A stretch of 64,000 nucleotides of DNA from Panulirus ornatus (Eukaryota; Arthropoda; Malacostraca; Decapoda; Palinuridae). This document shows positions 11,601 to 24,509 of this stretch, in pieces (the stretch's first letter is position 1; every line of letters begins with the position of its first letter). The notes under the pieces are model-generated. The model worked only from the letters and a program-made list of their open reading frames with translations, did no database searches and had not been told where the DNA came from. Made by a program: the position numbers and the translations under genes. Location of the stretch: assembly GCF_036320965.1 (NCBI RefSeq), contig NC_092226.1, positions 19,973,502 through 20,037,501 of the forward strand, given 5' to 3'.

Positions 11601-13767
11601 CATCTCCTTTCCTTATAGGAGTATCACAAGCACTCGTCCGTCGATATCTGGAAAGATCTAGGAAAGACCAGAAGTTGATTTCTAAGGTGCTTGTCGAAGG
11701 AGTTGGTGGAGGGAAAGCTCAGAAATTCACGTCAAGTGCATATATATGTAAGAGACACCACGACACAGAATGATTCAAAGTCTTTGTGAGATGAAGACCA
11801 GACATATGTAAGACAGGAAAGGTCACGGGTTGCTCTCGTTTCCTGGAAACAATACTGGTGATTAAAGGGAAGACTGGGATACTCCCAAGTCGCTCCAAAC
11901 GGAAACTGAAACCGGAAAAGAAATTGAAAGACTTAACGAAACAAAAGTCACGAGCTTCGGACCTACAGTTACACAAGAACATGAGCAATCTCGCTTCCCC
12001 ATAATGGCTGGATCTCTGCGTGTTGACTAGAGACAGTAATAGGAAACTTTTATTTTTTTTTCTTTTCTTTTCTTTTTTTGAAACATCAAGCTCAAACAAT
12101 GGTTGGGAGACACTGTCCTTCAGGGCGGAAGGAAAGACACGCTGTCTGGTTCATAAAACTGAACTCTTTACGGACGAGAGTGACCCGTGGGCGTCGTACG
12201 ACGAGAGAGTATAGAGAAGGTCTTAAGGATCAGTAAGTAGTTCTCGGAAGGTAGGTATCGTCCACCCTGGAAGGATAGAAATAGAGAATTGTCGAAGAGC
12301 TTCGGGTAGTAAAAGAGGAAAGATATTTTTACAGAATCTGTCTCAGATATTCTTGGTGGAGGAGGAGAGAGGTGTTTCACTTGGAGAAGAAAAGAAGCCC
12401 CCATATTTTTTTTTTTTTTTTTTTTTTTTGCATAAAGGACTCTTTGACCTCGCGAATATTAGATTTGTAGCCATTTCTGGCACACGTAATGGGGGAATAA
12501 GAGTCAGGGGAAGAGATGGGTTTCCATCCTCGAGATGTTCCGTTCCAGATTCGAACGAAACCATCCAAAGAAAACGGATCGAACGAAGGATTTGAAGAAG
12601 GAAGTGGAAGGGAGAAGATATGTGTCTATACCCGAAGCAACACCTCCGACACATGTTGTGTAGACACATAGTCTTCATGAACTTGGGAAAAACCCTCGGT
12701 AATCAGAGGGATAACCGACAGAAGAAACCTCACAAAACAATCCATTGAGCCGACCTGAAGCGTCACAGTGAGGGACTGAGGGGAGGAAATGAGAGAATAG
12801 CATAGTGATGTCCAGATAGTTGAGAATGAGTAAAAGGATTAGATCTCACTGTCCTCATAATGAGTAAAGGATTAGATCTCACTGTCCTCATGTGTTGCAG
12901 AAACTCGGCCGTTCCCTGCCGTATACCTTGTGTATCTCTGTCACAGACAACGTCAGCGGAAGGGTATTAAGACAGCACAGTCGTGTGACAGAAGGAGAGA
13001 CGGTGGAAGAAAAAAAGGAAGATTGACGAAGTTAGTGGAAGGTGAATGAGAGGTTTTGAACCAATTGATGATCCTCTCACCCTGTGTTTACGTATGATAT
13101 TGTTAATCCTGGGAATACATGATTTGAAAGATTGAAAGCTGTTTATCTAATCATAGGTGATAATACGAGTACATTTTTATATGAAGTTAAGGACACGTTT
13201 TCCTCCTGCGTGTGTGTTTACACTGTTACAGAGCCACGTTTTGAGAGGCTTCAGTTTAGTATGTAGAAATTTGCACAGGTCGTTCGTCTTAAAAAAAAGA
13301 AAAAAAGGGCGTTTGTAGTAGATAGGAACTGCTGGGTCTGTGAACACAGTACCTACTGTGTACCTTCTGCCTGCTTTATATTTCACACGGATCAGATACT
13401 TCACATAACAATCGTGGATTTGTGTGTGTGTGTGTGGAACATTGTCATATAGCCAAAGCCAACATATTTGAATATTCACATTGTATTAAGCAACACTGAG
13501 TGAAGTGCTACGTGTATAGTGGTTTTTAAAATCATATGGTTCAGGTGTGTTGCAGTACATTATGTACAGATGTTTATGAACCAATAGATATAATGAGGCA
13601 ACAAGGTGAGAACAAGCGTAGCATATGTCGAACCTACGTCGAGTAGTACTTAGGTTGAATATTCTGTAGTCATTTATGTAGATTTCGTCACGTACCATCG
13701 TCAGTGGAACTGACTACGTAAGAAAAAAAAGTTGCTAAAAGTATGCTCGAAATATTCTTGTCTCCAT

Positions 13768-13769
<2 letters not shown>
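11601..13769. other. No gene recognised; poly(T) tract
   Basis: About 2.2 kb without a recognisable gene. A 21-base poly(T) lies near 12409-12429 (a possible reverse-oriented poly(A) tail, but no retroposed body is recognisable beside it), and a duplicated TGAGTAAAAGGATTAGATCT phrase occurs at 12826-12895. Confidence 0.5.

Positions 13770-13770
<1 letters not shown>

Positions 13771-13829
<59 letters not shown>
13771..13829. repeat. (TA)n microsatellite
   Basis: Uninterrupted AT dinucleotides. Confidence 0.98.
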
Positions 13830-13831
<2 letters not shown>

Positions 13832-13927
13832 CCATACACCGTGTATGGTGTAAGGCAACGAGGACATGACTAGTGGAGAGGGGTCTAACCCGGACTTATA
13901 TAACTTAGTTTGCACGCTTTATGAAAT

Positions 13928-13929
<2 letters not shown>

Positions 13930-14019
<90 letters not shown>
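13930..14019. repeat. (CT)n microsatellite
   Basis: Uninterrupted CT dinucleotides of about 90 bases. Confidence 0.98.
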
Positions 14020-14022
<3 letters not shown>

Positions 14023-14153
14023 GCGGATCTCAGATCACTATCGCCGTCCTACATTCTCTTCTTATTTTTTATCACATCGTCATCAGCCCCCACCATCTCA
14101 CTTAATTAATACTCCTACCTAATGTCACATAACCCACTTTACAGTGTAAGTTT

Positions 14154-14155
<2 letters not shown>

Positions 14156-14206
<51 letters not shown>
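14156..14206. repeat. (GT)n microsatellite
   Basis: GT dinucleotide tract followed by imperfect TGTG-rich sequence to about 14280. Confidence 0.97.
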
Positions 14207-14208
<2 letters not shown>

Positions 14209-14280
14209 TGTGTTTTTATAAGCTTGTGCGTATATCTGTGTGTCAGTATGTGTCAGTGCGTCGCTCTATGTGTCTGTATA

Positions 14281-14694
14281 TGATTACAATATGACATTAC
14301 GGGAAAGAGAGTGTTTCACACACACCTGTGTTCCTCTCTCGCCTCTTAACCATCTTACACCGTGTCTTTACTCCTTCCTTTGTTTCATACTTGCTCGCTG
14401 CTTCCAGCGTTGTGGAATGAGGGGCAAATATAAAAAAGGCCTCATTCGCTCACATCCATTCTCTGGCTGTCGAGTGTAATAGAACAAAACCACCACCATC
14501 TCATGTGACCCACCATCATCCCATGTGACCCACCGACATCACCTGCTACCATTTAGTTAGTAATTTATTGACAAAAAAAATTGATAAGCTTTAATACGGG
14601 GATTGCATTGGAAAAACTATAGATTTTTTTTTTGTCATTAAGTAAATATATTTACACAACATATCAGAGTGAGCTCCCTCTGCCACCACCTGAT
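14281..14694. other. No gene recognised
   Basis: Short ORFs only, with a small CCCACCATCATCCCATGTGA duplication at about 14500-14535. Confidence 0.5.
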
Positions 14695-15025
14695 GTTTAC
14701 CACCAGCTTCCCTGCCACCCACTGCTTTTAGCTTCCCCTCTGGCTCCTAGCTGCCACCGAGCACCCTGCATATTGCACCAGCTGCCACCCATCAACTTGC
14801 ATATTACACCAGCTGCCACCCATCAACTTGCACCAGCTGCCACCTATCATCCTGCATATATCACCCTGCATATTCCACCAGCTGCTACCGATCAACTTGC
14901 ATGTTGCACCACCTGCCACCCATCAACTTGCATATGACACCAGCTGCCACCCATTACCCTACATATGACACCATCTGCCACCCTCCACCCTGCATATTGC
15001 ACCAGCTGCCACCCAGCACCCTCTC
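14695..15025. repeat. Degenerate 27-30 bp minisatellite
   Basis: Repeated CACCAGCTGCCACCCATCAA followed by CTTGCATAT-like sequence, roughly eleven units with length variation. Confidence 0.9.
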
Positions 15026-16206
15026 CGTCAGAAGTCTTGTGTCACTGGTGCCGCCCCACGTTCCTCCATCCCATCTTCTATGAACGGTCGTAAGATGCAA
15101 TTACCACCATTGCCAGTGCTGTCTCTTCTGTTTGTCCTTCATGTGACATATTATACAACAAATATTTTTGTGGATTTATGACAGACAACAATACATGAGC
15201 CCTACCTACAGTAGTACCACAAAGCATTGAAATATATGTTACAGAGGCGGGCGATGTTTTCAGCTGCAAATGATGTATAAAACGAGAATGGAATCGTGGA
15301 ATCTGATTAGGTTTAAGGCAACAGAGTAAAGTTTAGGAAGGGGAAGGATGGAGGGAGGGATAAGAACGAATCTCGAAATTCCAGGAATACGATTTTTTCT
15401 CCTTTTTTTTTTTTCTTCCTGCTTGTGTCGGATTAACCTGGTGAGCCATGTAGTAATCAGCACACTTGACATTTTTCGTAATGAAGGACGCGCTATGTCG
15501 ACAGACGCCGGGTGGACGAAGTTGACATCTGTCGAGTATATATTTGTTTACGCGTGTGATGATCACCACGAAACAGTGGGAGCGATGTAAACGTTCTTAC
15601 CTGAGAACACAATGATGATGATGATGAAACTTTTAGAACAGAATGTAGCACGTTTCAAAAAGAAAAAGAAAAAAAAACCTGAACCTGAACGAATGTTATT
15701 ACATTTTTCTGTTTTCACACTCAAATTTTTTTTATGACGAACCTGAACGAAGTGTTTCATTTCTCTGTTTTCACACTCATATTTCTAAGCAGCATTCGAT
15801 TCCACCAACAGCCGATGGTTGATTTTCATATGAATAACATGGTGAAACATATCAGACAGTACTATGTAGGAGACAACACGTATAAGATCACTTAATATCA
15901 ATTACGTCAGCCAGCCGCCTCCCGAAGACCCGGGCGAAGTAAACAAAAGACGTGCTGTGTCGTTCATTGCTTGCCAATAGGCAACCTGAAACGCTGGAAC
16001 CAAAAAGATTGTGTGGTAATCACTTTACTGCATTAGAGGCAATATAGTCGCACTTTATAACATCATCATTACCTACCACACTTGCCAGCAACACCGTCAT
16101 CTTAGGTTACGTCAGTGAGACAACAGCCAATCATATAACTTCCTCCCGGCAGGAAGGCACCCAATCATATCTTTTGCTCGAGTTCTTGTAGATCTCCACG
16201 AAGTAT
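15026..16206. other. No gene recognised
   Basis: No defensible coding frame. A phrase with CTGAACGAA and TTTTCTGTTTTCACACTCA occurs twice near 15680-15780, a small local duplication. Confidence 0.5.
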
Positions 16207-16640
16207 GACCTACTGCAGACCTGAAGTGACTGAACACATGCTGTACATACAATATATATATGACCTACTGCAGACCTGAAGTGACTGAACACATGCTGTA
16301 CATACAATATATATATGACCTACTGCAGACCTGAAGTGACTGAACACATGCTGTACATACAATATATATATGACCTACTGCAGGCCTGAAGTGACTGAAC
16401 ACATGATGTACATACAATATATATATGACCTACTGCAGGCCTGAAGTGACTGAACACATGCTGTACATACAATATATATATGACCTACTGCAGGCCTGAA
16501 GTGACTGAACACATGCTGTACATACAATATATATATGACCTACTGCAGACCTGAAGTGACTGAACACATGCTGTACATACAATATATATATGACCTACTG
16601 CAGGCCTGAAGTGACTGAACACATGCTGTACATACAATAT
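16207..16640. repeat. 55-bp tandem repeat, eight copies, ending in (TA)n
   Basis: GACCTACTGCAGACCTGAAG recurs every 55 bases. Each unit ends in CATACAATATATATAT, and the last merges with a longer (TA)n tract that borders the next element. Units differ mainly at GCAGACC versus GCAGGCC. Confidence 0.97.
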
Positions 16641-16658
16641 ATATATATATATATATAT

Positions 16659-16734
16659 TTTTTTATTATACTTTGTCGCTGTCTCCCGCGTTTGCGAGGT
16701 AGCGCAAGGAAACAGAAGAAAGAAATGGCCCAAC

Positions 16735-16736
<2 letters not shown>
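16659..16736 (-). mobile_element. 3'-terminal fragment of the RTE-like retrotransposon, between (TA)n tracts
   Basis: The minus strand matches the last 75 or so bases of the elements ending at 28.9 and 57.6 kb, including GGGCCATTTCTTTC, the hairpin core GCGCTACCTCGCAAACGCGG and ACAGCGACAAAG. It has (TA)n on both sides (16637-16658 and 16737-16798). Only the 3' end is present, as expected of extreme 5' truncation. Confidence 0.8.
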
Positions 16737-16798
<62 letters not shown>

Positions 16799-16800
<2 letters not shown>

Positions 16801-17039
16801 TTTCTTTTCTTTTAAACTATTCGCCATTTCCCGCATTACCGAGGTAGCGTTTAAGAACAGAGGACTGGGCCTTTGTGGAATATCCTCACCTGGCCCCCTT
16901 CTCTGTTCCTTCTTTTGGAAAATTAAAAAAAAAAAACGAGAGGGGAGGATTTCCAGCCTCCCGCTCCCTCCCCTTTTAGTCGCCTTCTACGACACGCAGG
17001 GAATACGTGGGAAGTATTCTTAATCCCCTATCCCCAGGG

Positions 17040-17042
<3 letters not shown>
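16799..17042 (-). mobile_element. Family B short non-coding element, between (TA)n tracts
   Basis: Read on the minus strand it begins TATCCCTGGGGATA, continues through ATACTTCCCACGTATTCC and a purine-rich segment, then GGAACAGAG and CCAGTCCTCTGTTC, and ends in ACGCTACCTCGGTAATGCGG followed by GAAATGGCGAATAG. The same layout recurs at 35153 and 60790 on the plus strand. There is no ORF and no tRNA-type box. The terminal CGCTACCTCG..GCGGGAAATGGCG can fold as a two-part hairpin like the RTE 3' end. Confidence 0.75.

Positions 17043-17114
<72 letters not shown>
17043..17114. repeat. (TA)n microsatellite
   Basis: Uninterrupted AT tract adjoining the family B element. Confidence 0.97.
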
Positions 17115-17116
<2 letters not shown>

Positions 17117-18666
17117 TTGTGTGGTGAAACCATCAGTTTTGAAGGCATGGGAACCTATGTTGACGTAAGTATACTCGACGGAAACACAGTTGACAAGTAA
17201 AGAGGCTTGTGATCTTGAGAATGGCAGGATTGCGCTGTAAATCTCCAGGAAATATAGATTGTTTTAGGATTTGCCTCTGACGTATTTCACCTTTTTTTTT
17301 TCCGAATCTCTTTTATCTGTATATAAGTATGACCAGAAGCATCTAGAGGTCTGGCTACAGTCGTGTAACCAGACCGTTATCCACAACCCTTTAATTATAG
17401 GTGAAGTTTATTTTGATTATTGTAAATATCGTCCGTGTTCCTATGACAGTACCAGGTGATTGTATACAGAGACTTTCACTTGTTGCTGTCGTCTGTGAGA
17501 GAAAGGATGATCAATGTAATGGAAGAAAATACGTTTTGTTTGATCAGTAAAAATGTTTTAGAGGAATGTCTAGTGCGTGTAAAAACATAAATGTGGCGCC
17601 TCTTCCTCCACGCCTCACAACACCCCACCACCATCAGAATTAGATAAATATATAGATAAATCCCACCACCAACCACTCTTTACTCTCGTACTTGAAGATG
17701 GAGAGATTAGGCATGATGCATCTGGGTTATCTTGAAATAACTTGATGCGAAGCATAACATACAGGATAATAGACCCGTGGGTGTATGCGCTAAGAAACGC
17801 CCACTGCCAGTGGCTTGTTGAGGATGAGGCTTGAAGTACAAGCTAAGAAGACTCTTGAGGGAGTTCCTTGGGGGAAACGGGTGTCAGGAGATATGAACGA
17901 ACTACTTGATTTGGCGCACCAACGAAGGCCTCCCCTCCCCCCCTCCCCTTCCCCTCCCCTCCCCCCCAAAGAAAAGATCAATAAATGAATAAAAAGATTC
18001 ATTTAAAATAAAAGTATCTCGGCACCGGGACTGTTAATTGGCTTCGTATTAAATGAGGATTTTCTCGCCATTGCTGAGGATTGAAAAAAAAAAAAAGTGT
18101 ACGATGAAAAAAAAAATGGTTGTTTTATGCTTGTTTACCGGGGTAAATGAGAACATATTGTTTGAGTGGTAAAACAAGTTGTTTCACACTGTAAATGAAA
18201 CAAAGGTAAACTAATATTTGCAAAAAAAAAAAAAATAACCTACATGTTAAGGCAGAACATGTAACTAGTTCCAGACAGCAGTTGTAAAGTGTGGAGTTCA
18301 TTATTTCGGGGGCTGACTGCCGCTGTCCTAGTGGTCACTGGTCAGACGGGCGAGTGGCGTCTGTGTGTGCGGTAGGAGGCAGACGCTAACTCGGCTACGA
18401 TATGTTTACATACAACGTGGTTAGCTTTACCGGGTACATACGACGATGTGAACATACTGTGGTGACCAGAATTACATTGGTGCATTGGTGATTCTAGTCT
18501 GGATCGAAATGAAATGTTGGAATGACTGATTTTTGTCAACATCAAGGATAGATAAGATGAAAGCCGGTGAAATCACCGTTTCCAACCCAGTTTCCAGAAG
18601 AGGTAAGGTTCAGCGCAACGTAACTTTCTGAATCCATTAACTGACTGTACGTAGATTAGGTTATGG

Positions 18667-18667
<1 letters not shown>
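17115..18667. other. No gene recognised
   Basis: Only short ORFs without motifs. Contains a C-rich patch (17928-17970) and several A-runs near 18085-18235. Confidence 0.5.

Positions 18668-18728
<61 letters not shown>
18668..18728. repeat. (TA)n microsatellite
   Basis: Uninterrupted TA dinucleotides. Confidence 0.97.
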
Positions 18729-18731
<3 letters not shown>

Positions 18732-19074
18732 TGTCAGTGTTGTGAATGAAAGGAATAGAAGTGGATTCGATATTTTGAATTGCTTCGCTTTCCGTTGCTC
18801 TAGAATTAGCCAGTGGGATAGTTATGAACATGTTGACACCGTCGCTTATAATTCATCATAATGAAGATCCAGTTCTGAGTAAAAGAGATTTTTGTGTGTG
18901 TGTCTGTGTCAAGGACACTCGGGGAATGAGGGTGGCTCGAAAATACTATTTTTACTTTCCATGTGATTATACGGAGAACAAACAGACAATTTGTGGAACA
19001 TTTGCACTGGTGTCGTAACATTGCCTGCCACATACTAGTAGTGGTCGATTTTGTACCAATCCCGTACATGTGAT

Positions 19075-19570
19075 AGGTAGTGGTAGATGTTACCCCCTGC
19101 CCACTGAACGCTCGTTATAATGGTTGATGTTACCCCCCATCCCAGGCCACTCATTAGCGGTAGATGTTACCGTATCCTGGCGCCCATATAACTGGTAGTG
19201 TTACCCCATCGCGAGTGTTTACTATTATTGGTAATGTTACCACCATCCGTGGCCTCTCATTATTACTGGTAATGTTACCCCTATCCCTGGTTGTTCATTG
19301 ATAGTGGTAGATGTTACCCTCACCTGGCAACTCATTTGTGGTGGATGTTACCACAAGAGGTAGATTTACCCCCATCCACGACCGCTGATTATTAGCGGTA
19401 GATGCTAACCTCCACCTGCCTATGATTATGGTTGGTGGATGTTGCCACCCAGCCACGTATCTTTAGCTGTCAGTGGCAGATGTTACCCCCGCACCTTTCG
19501 AAGTGGTAGGTAGATGTTGCAACGTCCCGTGCCTTCGGTTATTAGCGGCGGATGCTGCAACATCCCCATG
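19075..19570. repeat. Degenerate 45-60 bp minisatellite built on GGTAGATGTTACC
   Basis: About ten copies of (A/G)GTGGTAGATGTTACCCCCAT, each followed by a CACTCATTATTAG-like segment, with strong length and base variation. An old, unhomogenised array. Confidence 0.85.
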
Positions 19571-19959
19571 TGCAGTTATGGGTGGGTCCACTTCGGTCGT
19601 ACAGTGAACCATTGAACTATAGAGTCGACATGATTCAGGGTGTTGAAAACAGTTGCCTCCGACTTGTTGTAACGTCGTTGTGATTTTCATCTGGATGATG
19701 ATATTAACGAGTTCATAGAACATATTTTGCTTGTCGCGGTACCAAACAAAGGTTTGGACACCTTAATGTATGTGCTTGACTAAATGACGCATCACTAACA
19801 CAAAGACAACAGTGACTTTTAAGAGTATACACCTTACCGTATTAAGTGAAAGTGAGACGAATGTGGAATTCTAATTAAGGACACAATGGTAAGAATAGAA
19901 GCGTCCATGAAAGTTGCATGACTGACCTACGGTAGTGGCTGTCATGACACAGAATAAGA

Positions 19960-19991
<32 letters not shown>

Positions 19992-20289
19992 CAGCCAGAC
20001 ACTCGTTACCTGAGGTTGTCTCTCGTTGTGTTAAGGATTACCCCAGCGCCGTCGCCCATCTTCGCTTTCACGCGTACCTGTCTGTCATTACCTATTGGTA
20101 CTGTACGGGAAGGTTCTACATCTTCAGCTATACTACAACTTGTGTTTTTTTTTTTTTATATTTTGTACGTAATCACTTATCTCATAACTCAGTTTACTTC
20201 TTTCATCCACAACTCTCACACTACAAAAATACATTTTTACACCATTTCTGATAAGTTACTTGCTTAACTGTTTGTATTATTCTATTCTT
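19571..20289. other. No gene recognised; small (GAT)n tract
   Basis: (GAT)n lies at about 19960-19987. Nothing else is recognised. Confidence 0.5.
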
Positions 20290-20860
20290 TTATGGTAGCT
20301 GAGACGGTGCTGGGAAGTTAATGCCATAATTTTGAATCACGATCATCTCATATATCAAAGGATTCTCCTCACTTCTATAATGAGTAAAAACTGCGCTTGG
20401 CATATTTATAGCCTCTACAAGTCTTCTCATCGGCGTTCCTTTCTCCTTGGTTCTTTCCTCTGACAGAATATGGTCTTCAGCCAGTCGAGAAATCATCAGT
20501 GGTTTAAATCTACCAACTTCCTGCATCACTAATCTAATTTGATTGCTATCCACTTCTCAGCTAAATCCATCAGTGTTGACTCGTCAGCCACCCGATGTCT
20601 CATTTTGTCTAAGATCTTCCTTTATCTTTTACCACCAGACATTGATCATGTATACTCCATACTTATTTTTTTTCATCCTTGCATCCACTGGACCATGAAT
20701 ATCCCTGATTGTTCCGTCACTAACAGTGTATGTTATTAGAATTTCCTTTATGAACCACCTTTGGCCACTCAGTGCCACTTACTCACCGTAGCTAATGCTT
20801 CGTTATACTCTACATAAACCATTGTTGAAATTCGTAGATGAGTGACCTCGGCAACACAAC
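20290..20860 (-). pseudogene. Decayed minus-strand coding region of unknown family
   Basis: The left part, 20290-20553, is an 87-codon open frame with balanced composition (contains VGRFKPLMISRLAEDHIL, then GTPMRRLVEAINMPSAVF). Upstream and in the same direction, after a stop and frame change, 20632-20760 gives a clean stretch containing YTVSDGTIRDIHGPVDARMK, and about 20770-20825 contains MVYVEYNEALATVSKWH. Three coding-like blocks in one direction within 570 bases are unlikely to be chance, but stops and shifts separate them. I do not recognise the family. It may be a dead exon set of a host gene, a giant transposon or an endogenised large DNA virus. No repeats or membrane segments are seen. 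Confidence 0.4.
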
Positions 20861-21232
20861 TTATATATTCGGTCTGAAGTCTTCTAGTGTTGTCATCGTC
20901 ACTGCTCTGTTGACCGCTCGCTCAGTCTCCACTGTGAACACTTACATATGGAAGATGTGTCGTGTGAAGGGTCCCCTCGATACACTACTCCCTTACGTGC
21001 ACAGACAGACAGACCTGCGGATCTGTAGTCGTTCTAAAGCTTGGCTGAAAATGATGTTGCTCCTGGCAGGTGTGTGTGTGTGTGTGATGTATTTTTCTCA
21101 ATTTACGTATATATTTTTGTTTTTATGTTCCTTTTTGTCTGTTTTTTTTCATTAAACGTCTATGTTTGTGGCTACTTAAGTTACAAATCTTTGATGACTA
21201 GCTATTTACTCATCTGTTTACCAAGGAACACA

Positions 21233-21273
<41 letters not shown>

Positions 21274-21446
21274 GGAAAAGACAACCTTATGGGCATGATT
21301 AAGTTTAAGAATTTTCAATGGAGGGTCCGGAAGGTATAGTAAACTGCGTCCCACCTTCCCCGCCAAAAAAATCCAGTGCTCGATTTGGTACTTTACGAGG
21401 GATGGGATGGGAGGGGGATAATGCGCAGGTCATGTTCTCAGTACAC
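20861..21446. other. No gene recognised; (CA)n tract
   Basis: (CA)n at about 21231-21272. No coding frame supported. Confidence 0.5.
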
Positions 21447-21957
21447 TTACTCATAAAGATTCGTGGGGGTCCGTGTGTGTGTGTGGGCCTGTGTAGTTAC
21501 CAACCCTTTCTGGACGGCGCGTCTGTATAGCGACGTGACAACACACACACACACACACACACACACAACAGAACTGTGACGTTGATGTGATGATAAAGTA
21601 AGAAAGGATTATGTTTGTCAGTCATGTGTTATCGGTAGTCATAATCAGTTACATATTCAATGTTGTATGATAAGATATGAAGGTTAGAGCCACTTCGATG
21701 TCTAGTGATCAGTGATGACGACGGTAGTGCTGGTCAAGATGCATTCAAACCGTTTCGAAAACTTGCTTCATACCCACATGAATAATGTTGTAAACCATCA
21801 AGAGCCAAACGTACACAATATCTACCATTAACGTTGTTTAGCATACCTTCGTCATATATATATCCTCCATATATCCAATGAAAACTAAATCTGTATAATA
21901 GGTCATCAAACATTCTAAGTAGTCCAAGACTCGAAACAATGAGCAGTGAAGCAGTCT
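21447..21957 (+). repeat. Left arm of a large imperfect inverted repeat
   Basis: The reverse complement of 24064-24585 aligns along this arm by eye, including CCCTTTCTGGACGGCGCGTC, CAGTTACATATTCAATGTTG, TGATCAGTGATGACGACGGT and CTCGAAAC(A/G)ATGAGCAGTG, with scattered substitutions and indels. Both arms carry a (CA)n/(GT)n tract at the corresponding place (21540-21568 here). No ORF. Confidence 0.9.
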
Positions 21958-24063
21958 ATACACTGGCAGTGTATCACTGACGGAGGTTATACTGTATGAT
22001 CATGCATGACATCTCATAACTGTTGTCATTGCCGCTTACCCGGTGGACATGCAGTGGTTGCTGTGGTGTCGAGAGGGGACGTCAGGCACCTGAAGATGGG
22101 AATAGGGATGGGAAACTAGAGTAAACAGTTTACCCGTTATGAACAACATACTACGATGTGATGTTTGGTGTTTATAGAGTCATCGGTCGACATCAGATAA
22201 ATGCACAGTGAAGATTTCGTATGTTTATCATATCTAACGTTACATTGCCGTATTAACAAAGGGCTTTAACCCTCAACTACCATAGCAGAGCGGGAACTAA
22301 ACACTTGACCCCCTCCTTCTAGTCTCCACCTGGTTTAAAAGCACCTCTTTACCTCCCTCCACCTCCAGTCTTCCTGTGTGGTGTCCATGAGAATCTAACC
22401 TTCCTGTGTTGTCATTCATACAATTGCACGTGCGAAATCTATATGACATTACACAGTACTTGCGTAGTAGACATTTATTACGGCGAATCATGTCCTTAAG
22501 TGGACACACATGTCTTACAGTTTCACCGCGCATGTACATGTGTGGGATGTCTGGTGCCCAGAGACCTCTGAGCATACTGATGTCATGTGGCACATCAAGT
22601 ATGCAGTGTGCGATTATACACAGTAATATAGATGCTTTCATTGTAGAATGAATAACCATTTCCCTGGATGATGGGCACAGCATTGTGACACTATGTACAA
22701 CCAACGTGTAAACAAAGTATTGAACAGACACAACTGAAAAGAAATCGTATTAACAATGACATATTTGTGTTGTAAATAATGATGAATACAACACACGACA
22801 TTGATCATGAATAATTCATTTGTTGTGGTGACTGCATCCAATAATGTCTAACACTCTGTTATGCAAATATGTGTTAATTGAAAAATATATGATACGCAAA
22901 TATTATTGATACCAATGATAAATTTGTCATGTAAATACTTTTAATGACAACATAATATTAAAACATTTAAAGTATTCCAAAGAAACAATATAAGGAATCA
23001 TACGAATAACAATACTGTCATGTTTATTGTTGATAACACAAAGCACCGTGACATTCAACATAAAACTTAGGTTTTCTGTGACGACTAGGCTCAGCCTTCT
23101 GTGGTGGCGACCGTGGTGGCGTGGTGTGGGGAAGATTCCCACATCTTGTTTCATTAGGAAGGTTAGCTTAGCTTAGCTTAGCTTAGCTTAGCTTAGGTTA
23201 GGTTAGGTTAGGTTAGCTTAGGTTATGACTTTGTGTTCAAGAGTATAAACAAAATGTCATTTGCTACAAAACTGTTATACAGAAATTTTTTTTCATATGC
23301 TGATGATTGAACTCTGTCTTCAGCAATGGGTGGCTTAAGTTCACATTTTTCTAAGTTAGGTTAGGTTTAGAATAGGTTAAACATGCAATTATATACCGTC
23401 AGTGATTGAAAATACAAGTTATTAGATAATTATGGCCAGCAATATTGATACTATAAATTGATTCAGTCGCATAATTGTGCCTGGTGTGGGGATCATGCCA
23501 ACTTCATATTCATCACAGTTAACACAAAAATGACCGAAATATCAGGTCCTGTGTAAACTTACATAACTCCCATAATATTTGCTCTGTAGTAAGTGAAAAC
23601 GTAATTAGCTCGCGCGGTAGGCAGTTAAAGAGGGGAGGAGGGAGGCGGAGTTGGTGTTAGCGAGCTGTGTCACACTTGCCCCTCGCCTGGCTTTCACGCC
23701 TGCTGCCACACACCCACACACACACACACACACACACACAGCCTAGTGGCCCACCCCTCCACATGATGTTCGACATTAGCATCTATATGAGTATATGAGA
23801 GTCCGATCACACCAGCATAACCACACCACATCACACACACACATACAGCCTTCCCTATTGTTAGCCAACACGTCCACACCATCAACACCAAGCACATTTA
23901 TGGACCTGAATCAACTTCTAGTATTATTATTGTGGCCATGATTATGTAATGACCTGTATTTTTCATCACAGGCGACATATGATATTACAAATATACGGCG
24001 ATGAACCTACTTCAGTAGACTGCCTTTGACTCGGGGCTGCTCCATTATCACTTTGGCCGACTC
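21958..24063. other. 2.1-kb spacer of the inverted repeat; no gene recognised
   Basis: The longest ORF is 144 codons on the minus strand (22297-22731). It shows no recognised motif and overlaps an 81-codon plus ORF; I do not call it. The interval 22830-23060 is A/T-rich. 23160-23224 holds GCTTA/GGTTA pentamers, and (CA)n occurs at 23712-23740. Confidence 0.5.
23160..23224. repeat. Interstitial (TTAGC)n/(TTAGG)n pentamer array
   Basis: About six AGCTT-type pentamers pass into four GGTTA pentamers, then GCTTA and GGTTA again. TTAGG is the arthropod telomere unit; the TTAGC form differs by one base. Confidence 0.9.
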
Positions 24064-24455
24064 AGACTGCTTCACTGCTCATCGTTTCGAGTCTTGTTCT
24101 GCTTAGAATGTCTGATGACCTATTATTATACAGATTTGGTTTTCATTGGATATATGAAGGATATATATATGACGAAGATATGCTAAACAACGTTAATAGT
24201 AGATATTGTGTACGTTTAGCTCTTAATGGTTTACAACTTTATTCATGTAGGTATGAAGCAAGTTTTCGAAACGGTTCGAATGCATCTTGACCTGCACTAC
24301 CGTCGTCATCACTGATCACTAGACATCGAAGTGGCTCTAACCTTCATATCTTATCATACAACATTGAATATGTAACTGATTATGACTACCGATAACACAT
24401 TACTGACAAACATAATCCTTTCTTACTTTATCATCACATCAACGTCACAGTTCAG

Positions 24456-24509
<54 letters not shown>

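Noticed and set aside
22297..22731. 144-codon minus-strand ORF in the spacer of the inverted repeat, a possible transposase
   Set aside because: No catalytic motif or known domain, and an overlapping plus-strand ORF has similar quality.
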